Below are positions 1-5,998 of a stretch of DNA of 15,986 bases, one piece after another. This DNA is from an uncultured Lachnospiraceae bacterium. Lineage in GTDB: Bacteria; Bacillota; Clostridia; Lachnospirales; Lachnospiraceae. Numbering within the stretch: the stretch's first letter is position 1; each line of letters starts with the position of its first letter. The notes beneath the pieces are model-generated. The model saw nothing but the letters and a program-made list of their open reading frames with translations, was not told the origin of the DNA and made no database searches. Position numbers and translations under genes: made by a program. The stretch spans positions 1 to 15,986 of the forward strand of contig CAJTOV010000089.1 of the NCBI GenBank assembly GCA_910577765.1. Direction: 5' to 3'.

Positions 1-2006
1 TAGAGCAGCATGTGGACAGTCTTATGTCCTACGACTACAGCGGCCTTACAGAGGCAAAGCTGTTCCGTCAGCTGACCGAGGTGGATGACCGGAGGATCTG
101 GGTCATTGCGGAAGCCCTGCGCCGGGGCATTTCCTATGTGACCATCCACGATATTACCAAGATCGATATCTGGTTCATTGACAAGCTGGCCGCCCTGGTG
201 GAGATGGAACAGGCCTTAAAGAAAGGGCCTCTGACCCCGGAGCTTCTGAAGGAAGCCAAGCGTATGGAGTTCCCGGATTCGGTGATTGCCGCCCTGACCG
301 GCATGACCGGGGATGAGGTAAAGACCATGCGCAGGCAGCAGGGAATCCGGGCTGCCTACAAGATGGTGGATACCTGCGCGGCAGAGTTTGCGGCAGAGAC
401 CCCTTACTATTACTCCTGCTTTGACGGGGTCAGTGAGGTGGAGGAAAGCCACGACAGGAAGAAGGTTCTGGTCCTGGGCTCCGGCCCTATCCGGATCGGC
501 CAGGGAATCGAGTTTGACTTCTGCAGTGTCCACAGTACCTGGGCATTCAGCAGGGAAGGGTACGAGACCATCATTGTCAACAACAACCCGGAGACCGTCA
601 GCACGGATTTCGATATTGCGGACAAGCTGTATTTTGAGCCTTTGACCGCCGAGGACGTGGAGTCCATTGTGGATGTGGAGAAGCCGGACGGGGCGGTGGT
701 CCAGTTCGGCGGCCAGACGGCCATCAAGCTGACCGAGGCCCTGATGAAGATGGGAGTTCCCATTCTGGGAACCGCGGCAGAGGATGTGGACGCGGCAGAG
801 GACCGGGAGCTGTTTGACCGGATTCTGGAGCAGTGCCGGATTCCCAGGGCAGCAGGCCGGACCGTATTTACGGTGGAGGAAGCCAGGGAGGCGGCCAGGG
901 AGCTGGAGTATCCGGTGCTGGTGCGTCCTTCCTATGTTCTGGGCGGCCAGGGCATGCAGATCTGCATCAATGACCATGATGTGGAGGAGTTTGTGGGCAT
1001 CATCAACCAGATTGCCCAGGACCATCCCATTCTGGTGGACAAATATATTGTGGGCAAGGAGATCGAGGTGGACGCCGTGTGCGACGGCAGGGATATAATC
1101 ATTCCCGGCATTATGGAGCACATTGAGCGGACGGGAATCCATTCCGGCGACAGCATTTCCATCTATCCGGCCCCCAGCATTTCCCCGGAAATTGAGGAGC
1201 GGCTGGTGGAGTATACGGCCAGGCTGGCCCGGGCCCTGCACGTGAAGGGGATGATTAACATCCAGTTTATTGTGGCAGGGGAGGAGGTCTATGTGATTGA
1301 GGTGAATCCCCGGTCTTCCAGAACCGTGCCTTATATCAGCAAGGTCACCGGGATTCCCATTGTGCCTCTGGCTACCCAGGTGATCTGCGGCCACACCATC
1401 CGGGAGCTGGGCTATGAGCCCGGGCTTCAGAAGAAGGCGGATTACATTGCCATCAAGATGCCGGTGTTCTCCTTTGAGAAGATCCGGGGAGCTGACATCA
1501 GCCTGGGGCCGGAGATGAAGTCCACAGGCGAGTGCCTGGGCATTGCAAAGACCTTTAATGAGGCTCTTTACAAGGCCTTTGAAGGAGCAGGGCTTAAGCT
1601 GCCCCGGCACAGGAACATGATTATCACGGTCCGGGATTCGGACAAGGAGGACGTGGTGGAGATTGCCCGGAGATTCCAGAAGGTAGGCTACCGGATCTTT
1701 GCCACACGTGGTACGGCCAAGGTGCTGAACGATCACGGGGTCAAGGCCCTGATGGTGCGGAAGCTGGAGCAGGAGTCCCCCAACATCATGGACCTGATTC
1801 TTGGCCATGAGATTGACCTGGTCATTGATATTCCCCAGCAGGGGGCAGAGCGGAGCCGGGACGGGTTTGTGATCCGGAGAAATGCCATTGAGACCGGAGT
1901 CCATGTGCTGACTGCCATTGACACGGCAGCAGCGCTGGCAACCAGCCTGGAGAACCGGGCCCGGGAGCTGACCCTGGTGGATATTGCTACGGTGGAGAAC
2001 CGGTAG
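1..2006 (+). CDS. carB: carbamoyl phosphate synthase large subunit, C-terminal part (5' end outside window)
   Basis: The frame is open from the first bases (GAG CAG CAT GTG from position 3) to TAG at 2004-2006, so this is a 5'-truncated gene; about 667 residues are visible against about 1070 in the family. The large subunit makes carbamoyl phosphate from ammonia (channelled from the CarA glutaminase), bicarbonate and two ATP, for pyrimidine and arginine synthesis in the cytosol. Counting from the GTG at 12, residues 1-130 form the oligomerisation domain and about 150-540 the second ATP-grasp half. Visible motifs are LGSGPIRIGQG at 155-165, the NNNPETVSTDFD segment, QFGGQTA, and NPRSSRTVPYISK. 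About 545-664 is the MGS-like allosteric domain (IITVRD, FATRGTA). All motifs look intact. A hairpin lies 28 bp downstream and the next gene is convergent. Confidence 0.97.
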   Translation, partial: EQHVDSLMSYDYSGLTEAKLFRQLTEVDDRRIWVIAEALRRGISYVTIHDITKIDIWFIDKLAALVEMEQALKKGPLTPELLKEAKRMEFPDSVIAALTGMTGDEVKTMRRQQGIRAAYKMVDTCAAEFAAETPYYYSCFDGVSEVEESHDRKKVLVLGSGPIRIGQGIEFDFCSVHSTWAFSREGYETIIVNNNPETVSTDFDIADKLYFEPLTAEDVESIVDVEKPDGAVVQFGGQTAIKLTEALMKMGVPILGTAAEDVDAAEDRELFDRILEQCRIPRAAGRTVFTVEEAREAARELEYPVLVRPSYVLGGQGMQICINDHDVEEFVGIINQIAQDHPILVDKYIVGKEIEVDAVCDGRDIIIPGIMEHIERTGIHSGDSISIYPAPSISPEIEERLVEYTARLARALHVKGMINIQFIVAGEEVYVIEVNPRSSRTVPYISKVTGIPIVPLATQVICGHTIRELGYEPGLQKKADYIAIKMPVFSFEKIRGADISLGPEMKSTGECLGIAKTFNEALYKAFEGAGLKLPRHRNMIITVRDSDKEDVVEIARRFQKVGYRIFATRGTAKVLNDHGVKALMVRKLEQESPNIMDLILGHEIDLVIDIPQQGAERSRDGFVIRRNAIETGVHVLTAIDTAAALATSLENRARELTLVDIATVENR

Positions 2007-2033
2007 GGTTTGATTTGGAACTGTCTGGACGGT

Positions 2034-2066
2034 GTACTGCCTTGCGGAAATTCCGCAAGGCAGTAC
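2034..2066. terminator. perfect 16-bp stem hairpin between convergent genes
   Basis: GTACTGCCTTGCGGAA (2034-2049) is followed by one A and then its exact reverse complement (2051-2066). It lies between the ends of carB (plus) and the Xre antitoxin (minus), the usual place for a shared terminator. Neither strand has a run of T after the stem, so it is not a textbook intrinsic terminator. It may act with Rho or protect the 3' ends of the transcripts. Confidence 0.5.
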
Positions 2067-2086
2067 CAGGACGGAGGGATCATGCT

Positions 2087-2374
2087 CTAGAAAGGTGGAC
2101 TGGCAGGCGTTACTGTTAGCTGTAGCCCAAGATGCTGGAAAATATTGAGAAGTGTTCCGAGATTTGGGGTTGTTCTGCACGATTCAATCCGGGCGACTGA
2201 GGACTGGGGAATTCCGCACATGGCAGCAAGCTCCCGCTGGCTCAGTCCCATGGCAGTGCGCTGTTCCACCATGGCACTTACAATTTTGGAGATCCCTTCT
2301 ACCTCCTCCAGGTCTTTGGAAATTTCCGGATCAACAGATTTAATATGTTCCTTGTAGTCCTTCCATGTTCTCAT
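2087..2374 (-). CDS. Xre-family antitoxin (HigA-like) of a type II toxin-antitoxin pair
   Basis: A 95-residue protein that probably binds and neutralises the toxin encoded just upstream and represses their shared promoter. A helix-turn-helix of the Cro/C1 (HTH_3) type covers about residues 33-85, with the motif LSQRELAAMCGIPQSSVARIE. The N-terminal stretch (MRTWKDYKEHIKSVDPEI) resembles HigA-type antitoxins with a toxin-contact segment before the HTH. I chose the ATG at 2374 because AAGGAGAT (2383-2390) sits 8 nt upstream; an earlier in-frame ATG at 2407 would overlap the toxin and has no comparable site. The toxin stop codon is 4 bp upstream of this start, so the genes are tightly coupled in the order toxin-antitoxin, as in higBA. 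The stop is TAG at 2087-2089. HigA-like is a family-level call. Confidence 0.85.
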   Translation of the reverse strand: MRTWKDYKEHIKSVDPEISKDLEEVEGISKIVSAMVEQRTAMGLSQRELAAMCGIPQSSVARIESCRTTPNLGTLLNIFQHLGLQLTVTPASPPF

Positions 2375-2378
2375 GTTT

Positions 2379-2741
2379 TTATATCTCCTTTCTGGAAAGA
2401 TAATCATTGCGTTCAGCCTTTGCCTTTTCTATTTCCCGCTTTGGTGTCTTTTGCGATTTTTTGCGGAAGTGGTGGAGCAGAACAAAGGTATTATTATGAT
2501 AGAAAAAATAAAATACCCGATTGCTGCCTGGACGCAGTTCCCAGATGCCATCATCCAGATGTTTGGTGATAGTTTCATTCAGATGAGTGCCATTATCCTG
2601 AAGCAACTGTATATACAAGCTGATCTGCTTGTGCTGAATACGTGCATCTTTACTGGTGGCGGCTTTTTTGCGCAGGTTTTCAAGAAAATCCCAAAGCTCT
2701 GATTTTCCGTCGGCAGTTTCATAAAATTCAACTGTGTACAT
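2379..2741 (-). CDS. RelE/HigB-family (phage Gp49-like) toxin
   Basis: A 120-residue small basic protein of the phage-derived Gp49/HigB group. Known members are ribosome-dependent mRNA endonucleases that inhibit translation until bound by the antitoxin. The C-terminal half carries the family signature: IWELRPGSNRVFYFFY at about 67-82, then LLHHFRKKSQKTP, then an alanine/arginine-rich helix (EIEKAKAERNDYL). The start ATG at 2739-2741 has GGAG at 2750-2753, 8 nt away. The gene is first in a two-gene minus-strand operon with the Xre antitoxin and ends 4 bp before that gene. The locus is visibly richer in A+T than carB on its left, consistent with horizontal acquisition. The toxin appears full length. 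The family call is good; the biochemical target is not shown here. Confidence 0.87.
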   Translation of the reverse strand: MYTVEFYETADGKSELWDFLENLRKKAATSKDARIQHKQISLYIQLLQDNGTHLNETITKHLDDGIWELRPGSNRVFYFFYHNNTFVLLHHFRKKSQKTPKREIEKAKAERNDYLSRKEI

Positions 2742-2771
2742 TCATTTTTCTCCATTTTGTCTGCATGCCAG

Positions 2772-2787
2772 GTATCAGTTCTGATAC
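2772..2787. promoter_or_regulatory. palindromic operator-like site in the toxin-antitoxin leader
   Basis: GTATCAG TT CTGATAC is a perfect 7-bp inverted repeat with a 2-bp centre. It lies between the predicted -10 (2803-2808) and the toxin start codon (2741), where a repressor would block initiation or early elongation. Autoregulation by the Xre antitoxin is the likely role, inferred from how such modules normally work. Confidence 0.55.
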
Positions 2788-2802
2788 TTGTGAACCATCT
2801 AA

Positions 2803-2831
2803 ATGATAGCACAAATGCTATCAAAAATCAA
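2803..2831 (-). promoter_or_regulatory. toxin-antitoxin promoter overlapped by a second inverted repeat
   Basis: Read on the minus strand, TTGATT (2826-2831) and TATCAT (2803-2808) are separated by exactly 17 bp, matching 4/6 and 5/6 of the sigma-A consensus. The -10 is embedded in a perfect inverted repeat, GATAGCA CAAA TGCTATC (2805-2822), with 7-bp arms and a 4-bp spacer. A protein bound there would occlude the -10, which suggests a second repressor site. Confidence 0.65.
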
Positions 2832-2840
2832 TAATCTATC

Positions 2841-2869
2841 TTGTTAAAAGAGCCACTTCATGTTAAGAT
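2841..2869 (+). promoter_or_regulatory. predicted promoter of the cysteine hydrolase gene
   Basis: TTGTTA (2841-2846), a 17-bp spacer and TAAGAT (2864-2869) form a plausible sigma-A promoter, each hexamer matching 4/6. It starts about 10 bp from the -35 of the divergent toxin promoter, so the two promoters are back to back. The expected transcription start is near 2876, giving a leader of about 36 nt. Confidence 0.5.
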
Positions 2870-2911
2870 AATTACCAGGAGATTTTTTGGGAAAGCTGGG
2901 AGGAAGACAGT

Positions 2912-3436
2912 ATGAGAGATATCCTGATTGTGGTAGACATGCAGAATGATTTCATTGACGGGGCGCTGGGAACCGGGGAGGCCCTGGAGATTGTGCCCAG
3001 GGTGAAAGAGAAGATCGAAACATTCCCCGGACAGGTGATCTTTACGCGGGATACCCACGGAGAAGACTATATAGACACCCAGGAGGGGAAAATACTTCCG
3101 GTGCCTCATTGCATCCGGGGGTCCTGGGGGTGGCAGATCCGGCCGGATCTGGATGCCCTCCGCAGTGGGGAAGCCGTGGACAAGCCCACCTTCGGTTCGG
3201 AGCGTCTGGGAAGACTGCTTGTGGAAATGAACCGGGAAGAACCCTTAGGGAGTATCACCCTGGTGGGATTGTGTACGGATATCTGTGTGATCTCCAATGC
3301 ACTTCTGGTAAAAGCATTTCTGCCGGAGGTTCCGGTAACCGTGGATGCGGCCTGCTGTGCGGGGGTGACCCCGGAGAGCCACAGGACAGCCCTGGAGGCC
3401 ATGAAGGTGTGCCAGGTTCAGGTGGTAAATGAATAG
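2912..3436 (+). CDS. nicotinamidase-like cysteine hydrolase (isochorismatase family)
   Basis: A 174-residue cytosolic hydrolase. Nicotinamidases of this family convert nicotinamide to nicotinate for NAD salvage; relatives hydrolyse isochorismate, peroxyureidoacrylate or N-carbamoyl compounds. The catalytic triad is visible: Asp9 in VVDMQNDF, Lys91 in VDKPTFGS, and Cys125 in GLCTDICV. Asp47, His49 (TRDTH) and His66 (PHCIRGSWGW) match the metal ligands and the HC-x-x-G-S/T-W-G signature typical of nicotinamidases, which favours PncA-type activity over isochorismatase. The cis-peptide region after Lys91 is normal for the family. The start ATG at 2912 has GGGAGG at 2898-2903. It appears to be a single-gene transcript with its own promoter and a strong hairpin after the stop (3452-3491), so it is unlikely to belong to the catabolic operon downstream. 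Confidence 0.82.
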   Translation: MRDILIVVDMQNDFIDGALGTGEALEIVPRVKEKIETFPGQVIFTRDTHGEDYIDTQEGKILPVPHCIRGSWGWQIRPDLDALRSGEAVDKPTFGSERLGRLLVEMNREEPLGSITLVGLCTDICVISNALLVKAFLPEVPVTVDAACCAGVTPESHRTALEAMKVCQVQVVNE

Positions 3437-3451
3437 TGTAAAACAGGACTG

Positions 3452-3491
3452 GAGTACCCCGGCCTGCCAGGTGTGGCGGGCCGGGGTACTC
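3452..3491 (+). terminator. 18-bp GC-rich stem-loop after the cysteine hydrolase gene
   Basis: Bases 3452-3469 pair with 3474-3491 (outer arms GAGTACCCCGGCC and GGCCGGGGTACTC, one internal T-G wobble, then GCCA with TGGC) around a GGTG loop. The stem begins 16 bp after the stop codon. No U-tract follows, so transcript-end protection or Rho-assisted termination is possible. It also closes off the decayed Rpn fragment on its right. Confidence 0.55.
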
Positions 3492-3516
3492 TATGTCTGG
3501 TCAGGCCGCTCCTTGG

Positions 3517-3735
3517 GCCCTGCTCTAATTGGCGGCAGCTCAGTTCGATCAGCTTCTGATCCATGCCCAGTTTTCTGCCCTGCTTCTCGCCTTGTTTCTG
3601 CCCTTCAATTTCTCCGGCCCGGTAGCCGTCATCAAATATCATTTTCCCGATCTGTGTCATTTCCCATTTCTCCTTTACCCGATTCCGGTAGTTTTTGTCG
3701 ATGATCTTGTCCGTAAAGGTTATCACATAATCCTG
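3517..3735 (-). pseudogene. remnant of an Rpn-family / PD-(D/E)XK nuclease transposase (tail fragment)
   Basis: On the minus strand the peptide runs DYVITFTDKIIDKNYRN..., TQIGKMIFDDGYRAGE, then the charged repeat EGQKQGEKQGRKLG and MDQKLIELSCRQLEQG. This is the C-terminal linker and tail of Rpn/PDDEXK_2-type proteins, which are multicopy in Lachnospiraceae. Known members relate to recombination-promoting nucleases. The nuclease domain is missing: an in-frame TGA lies at 3736-3738. The adjacent frame reads PSELLRVVTG just upstream (about 3730-3760), suggesting a frameshift before the truncation. The 3' end is also lost; after LEQG the frame runs into the unrelated hairpin. A second copy with an intact tail lies at 15751-15986. 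The fragment is non-functional as a nuclease. Confidence 0.75.
3533..3596. repeat. 64-bp direct repeat, copy 1
   Basis: Bases 3533-3596 match 15923-15986 at 63 of 64 positions in the same orientation; the only difference is C3541 versus T15931. The identity ends at 3532 on the left and may continue past the window edge in copy 2. It encodes the Gly/Lys/Gln-rich linker and MDQKLIELSC segment of the Rpn-family protein, and brackets a 12.4-kb interval holding the catabolic operon. Confidence 0.9.
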
Positions 3736-3790
3736 TCACCACACGTAACAGTTCAGACGGGCAGCAATAGTCAAAATCAATAAAAAACAA

Positions 3791-3819
3791 TTGACAAAAC
3801 CGTTTTCATGAGTTAAAAT
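3791..3819 (+). promoter_or_regulatory. near-consensus promoter of the catabolic operon
   Basis: A perfect TTGACA (3791-3796), exactly 17 bp, then TAAAAT (3814-3819, 5/6) predict a strong sigma-A promoter with transcription starting near 3826. The 17-bp spacer is exactly the left arm of a long inverted repeat, so a bound regulator would sit between the -35 and -10. Such a strong promoter generally needs repression to be switchable, consistent with the LacI-family gene at the operon end. Confidence 0.85.
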
Positions 3820-3845
3820 GTACATATCACTCATGAAAACGGTTT
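3797..3845. promoter_or_regulatory. twin LacI-family operators (17-bp perfect inverted repeat)
   Basis: AAACCGTTTTCATGAGT (3797-3813) and its exact reverse complement (3829-3845) are separated by 15 bp holding the -10 and the start site. Each arm contains a CpG-centred, near-palindromic core: GAAAACGGTTTC at 3835-3846, one mismatch from symmetry. This fits the TGNAANCGNTTNCA style of LacI/GalR-family operators, including CcpA cre sites. The CpG centres are about 39 bp apart. Because the left arm lies upstream of the start site, the repeat cannot form an RNA hairpin and must work at DNA level. The obvious candidate ligand is the LacI-family protein encoded at 13778-14776; global CcpA is the main alternative. 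Confidence 0.75.
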
Positions 3846-3866
3846 CTTGTAAAGGAGGTAGAAACA

Positions 3867-4289
3867 ATGGCAGTCAAAGTCCCGGTTTCCGTCGGGGAAA
3901 CGCTGACATTCAGCAAAACCATCAGCGAGTATGATGTATACGGTTTTGCAGGGATCACAGGCGATTTCGCCCGCAACCATGTGAACGAACAGTATATGAA
4001 GGAGCATTCTCCCTATGGGAAGCGGATCGCCCACGGTCTTTTGTCCCTTTGTATGTCGTCCACCTGCTCTACAGCCTTTGCGGAGAAATCAGAAGTCACC
4101 TGCGTGTCCCTGGGCTACGACAGGGTACGGTTCCTAAAGCCGGTTTTCATCGGGGACACCATCACCGTGTCCTATACCTGTGAGGCGGTGGATGAGGAAA
4201 AGGGCCGTTCCTATTCCAGGGTGGAGGTCTACAACCAGGACAGAGAGCTCTGCACGGTTGCGACCCATATTTTAAGGTATCTGGGGTAA
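3867..4289 (+). CDS. MaoC-like (R)-specific hydratase/dehydratase
   Basis: A 140-residue single hot-dog-fold protein of the MaoC/PhaJ group. Such enzymes reversibly hydrate trans-2-enoyl-CoA to (R)-3-hydroxyacyl-CoA or dehydrate related CoA esters such as mesaconyl-type substrates. The hydratase-2 motif is present: GITGDFARNHVNEQYM, with catalytic Asp33 and His38, followed by the family's GKRIAHGLLS turn at 51-59. The second half has RVRFLKPVFIGDTI at about 91-104, the usual oligomer and substrate-tunnel strand. The motif has Arg-Asn where many members have Asn-Pro, which places it in a divergent subgroup. The ATG at 3867 follows AAAGGAGGT (3851-3859), among the strongest ribosome binding sites in the window. 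It is the first gene of the operon and lies about 40 nt after the predicted transcription start. Confidence 0.87.
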   Translation: MAVKVPVSVGETLTFSKTISEYDVYGFAGITGDFARNHVNEQYMKEHSPYGKRIAHGLLSLCMSSTCSTAFAEKSEVTCVSLGYDRVRFLKPVFIGDTITVSYTCEAVDEEKGRSYSRVEVYNQDRELCTVATHILRYLG

Positions 4290-4306
4290 ATGACACGGTT
4301 ACAAAT

Positions 4307-4355
4307 GTACTGCCGGAATCTTACGGAGCCTGATTTTGCGGGACTCCGGAAGTAC
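4307..4355 (+). other. imperfect intercistronic hairpin between hydratase and dctP
   Basis: GTACTGCCGGAATC (4307-4320) pairs with GACTCCGGAAGTAC (4342-4355) at 12 of 14 positions around a 21-nt loop. It sits in the only sizeable gap (92 bp) in the first half of the operon and just before a strong ribosome binding site. It is likely an mRNA processing or stability element that sets expression of the binding protein apart from the hydratase; no U-tract follows. Confidence 0.4.
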
Positions 4356-4381
4356 ACACAAAAAAGGAGGAGGAAAACAAC

Positions 4382-5446
4382 ATGAAGAAACGCACCAGAC
4401 AGATGACGGCAATCCTTGTGGCAGCAGCTATGTCTCTCACCGCCTGCGGGGGAGGAAAGCCTGCAAAGACAGCAGCCCCGGCGGCAGCCGGAAGCAGCGG
4501 GGGAGCCCAGACAGAGGCAGCTCCGGCGGCTCCGGCCATTACGCTGATTGCGGCACATGTCAACAACGGGGAGAGTTCCTTTCACTATGGTATGACCCAG
4601 TTTAAGGAAAAACTGGAGGAGCTGTCCGGCGGGACCATGACCGTGGAGATCCATCCCAACGGGGAGCTGGGCGGCGACGAGTCCGAGCTGATCGAAAAGG
4701 TGGCTTCCAACACAGTGGATGTGATTGTGGTATCCCCGGGTGATCTTTCCAATGCGGTTCCCCAGGTGGACTTTCTGGCGCTGCCGTTTTTATACACCAG
4801 TATTGACCACTGGAAGAAATGTATCTCCGATGAGAAGGTAGGCGGTTACTTTGCAGACTTTGTGGACCAGGCAGGAAGCTTCAAGGCCCTGGCCTACTAC
4901 ATGTGCGGAATCCGCAGCGTGTTCTGCACAGAGCCCATTAACAGCCTTGCGGATATGAACGGGAAAAAGATCCGGGTAAAATCGTCGGAGAATGTTGTGA
5001 AAATCTGGAGCGCCCTGGGAGGACAGCCTACTTCCCTGGCCTATAACGAGGTATATTCCGGCCTTCAGAACAATGTGATTGACGCGGCGGAGAATGATAT
5101 TGCAAACATTATGAGTATGAAGTTTTATGAACCGGCGCCCAACGTGACACTGACCCAGCATGACTATGCCACCCGTTACCTGGTTATGGGCGCGTCAAAA
5201 TACAATTCCCTTACCGACGACCAGAAGGCCTGGGTGGACGAAGCCGCTGAGTACAGTGCTTCCCTGCAATGGGAATATGATGAGAAGTACGCTGACGAGT
5301 GCCGTGCCAGACTGGAAGAGGAAGGGGTGACCTTTATCCAGGTGGACACCTCCCAGTGGGTGGCGCCGGTAGAACCGATTCTGAAAGAGATCGCCGACAA
5401 GCTTGGAGTGGCCCAGGGGTACCAGGGGATTCTTGACATGAAATAA
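4382..5446 (+). CDS. dctP: TRAP transporter solute-binding lipoprotein (DctP family)
   Basis: A 354-residue extracytoplasmic binding protein of a tripartite ATP-independent periplasmic transporter. It is a lipoprotein: KKRTR, a hydrophobic stretch, then the lipobox LTAC with Cys22, followed by a low-complexity Ala/Gly/Ser linker to about residue 50. This anchors it outside the membrane of a Gram-positive cell. DctP features include NTVDVIVVSPGDL (110-122), NGKKIRVKSSENV with Arg198, GQPTSLAYNEVYSGLQNNVIDAAEND (214-239) and the C-terminal long-helix region. Arg198 aligns with the arginine that clamps the ligand carboxylate in SiaP/DctP proteins, so the ligand is probably an organic acid. AAAAAAGGAGGAGG before the ATG suggests high output, as binding proteins need. 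DctQ starts 12 bp downstream. Confidence 0.95.
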   Translation: MKKRTRQMTAILVAAAMSLTACGGGKPAKTAAPAAAGSSGGAQTEAAPAAPAITLIAAHVNNGESSFHYGMTQFKEKLEELSGGTMTVEIHPNGELGGDESELIEKVASNTVDVIVVSPGDLSNAVPQVDFLALPFLYTSIDHWKKCISDEKVGGYFADFVDQAGSFKALAYYMCGIRSVFCTEPINSLADMNGKKIRVKSSENVVKIWSALGGQPTSLAYNEVYSGLQNNVIDAAENDIANIMSMKFYEPAPNVTLTQHDYATRYLVMGASKYNSLTDDQKAWVDEAAEYSASLQWEYDEKYADECRARLEEEGVTFIQVDTSQWVAPVEPILKEIADKLGVAQGYQGILDMK

Positions 5447-5458
5447 TGGAGAAAACGT

Positions 5459-5998
5459 ATGGAAGGTTTTATTGCAAAAATGAAAGGGCCCGTGGATGCA
5501 GTGGAAAAGGCGCAGATCGCTGTGGGCTGCGTGACCTTGTGTATCTTTATCCTTATGGTGGCCTATCAGGTGATTTCCCGTTTTACCGGAACAGTAGCTT
5601 TCTTTACGGAGGAGATCAGTACCACAGCTTTTATCTGGACCGCGTTTATGGGATCACCGGTCATGCTGCGCCGCTATGAGCATTACCGGTTCACCGGGGT
5701 GGCAGAGAAGCTTAAAGGGCGGGCATTCTGGGTCAATGAACTGATCTGCCTGTGCATCCTGCTGGTGATCAGTGTACTGATGACGGTACACGGTGTCCGT
5801 CTGGCCAGAATGTTCTACACCTGGAAATTCAGTTCCATGTCCGGCGTCAGCCGGATCTGGCTGTGGCTTTGCCTGCCGGTCTCCGGTGCTACCAGTCTCC
5901 TTTATGTGGTCGAAGCATTTCTGAAATTCCTGCATGACCCGGCAACCAGAAAGATTGTCAACGAGGCGGACAGGCTCCTGGAGGAAACAGAAAAATGA
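5459..5998 (+). CDS. dctQ: TRAP transporter small permease (DctQ family)
   Basis: A 179-residue membrane protein with four predicted helices at about residues 18-44, 52-72, 86-110 and 130-155. This is the usual DctQ layout, with a cytoplasmic charged tail. DctQ pairs with DctM to form the Na+-driven transport complex that accepts ligand from DctP. The first helix runs into YQVISRF and EEIST, common in DctQ proteins. The ATG at 5459 is preferred because GGAG (5448-5451) is correctly spaced and the family start falls here. The gene ends in an ATGA overlap with dctM (stop TGA 5996-5998, next ATG 5995), indicating translational coupling. Confidence 0.93.
   Translation: MEGFIAKMKGPVDAVEKAQIAVGCVTLCIFILMVAYQVISRFTGTVAFFTEEISTTAFIWTAFMGSPVMLRRYEHYRFTGVAEKLKGRAFWVNELICLCILLVISVLMTVHGVRLARMFYTWKFSSMSGVSRIWLWLCLPVSGATSLLYVVEAFLKFLHDPATRKIVNEADRLLEETEK

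Noticed and set aside
216..2180. Very long open frame antisense to carB (about 654 codons)
   Set aside because: It is the complement of a strongly conserved, GC-biased gene, shows no recognisable domain (His/Leu/Pro-rich composition) and runs into the antitoxin region; a codon-bias artefact.
3429..3783. Plus-strand open frames across the gap after the cysteine hydrolase
   Set aside because: They are antisense to the Rpn-family fragment and the hairpin; low-complexity translation without motifs.
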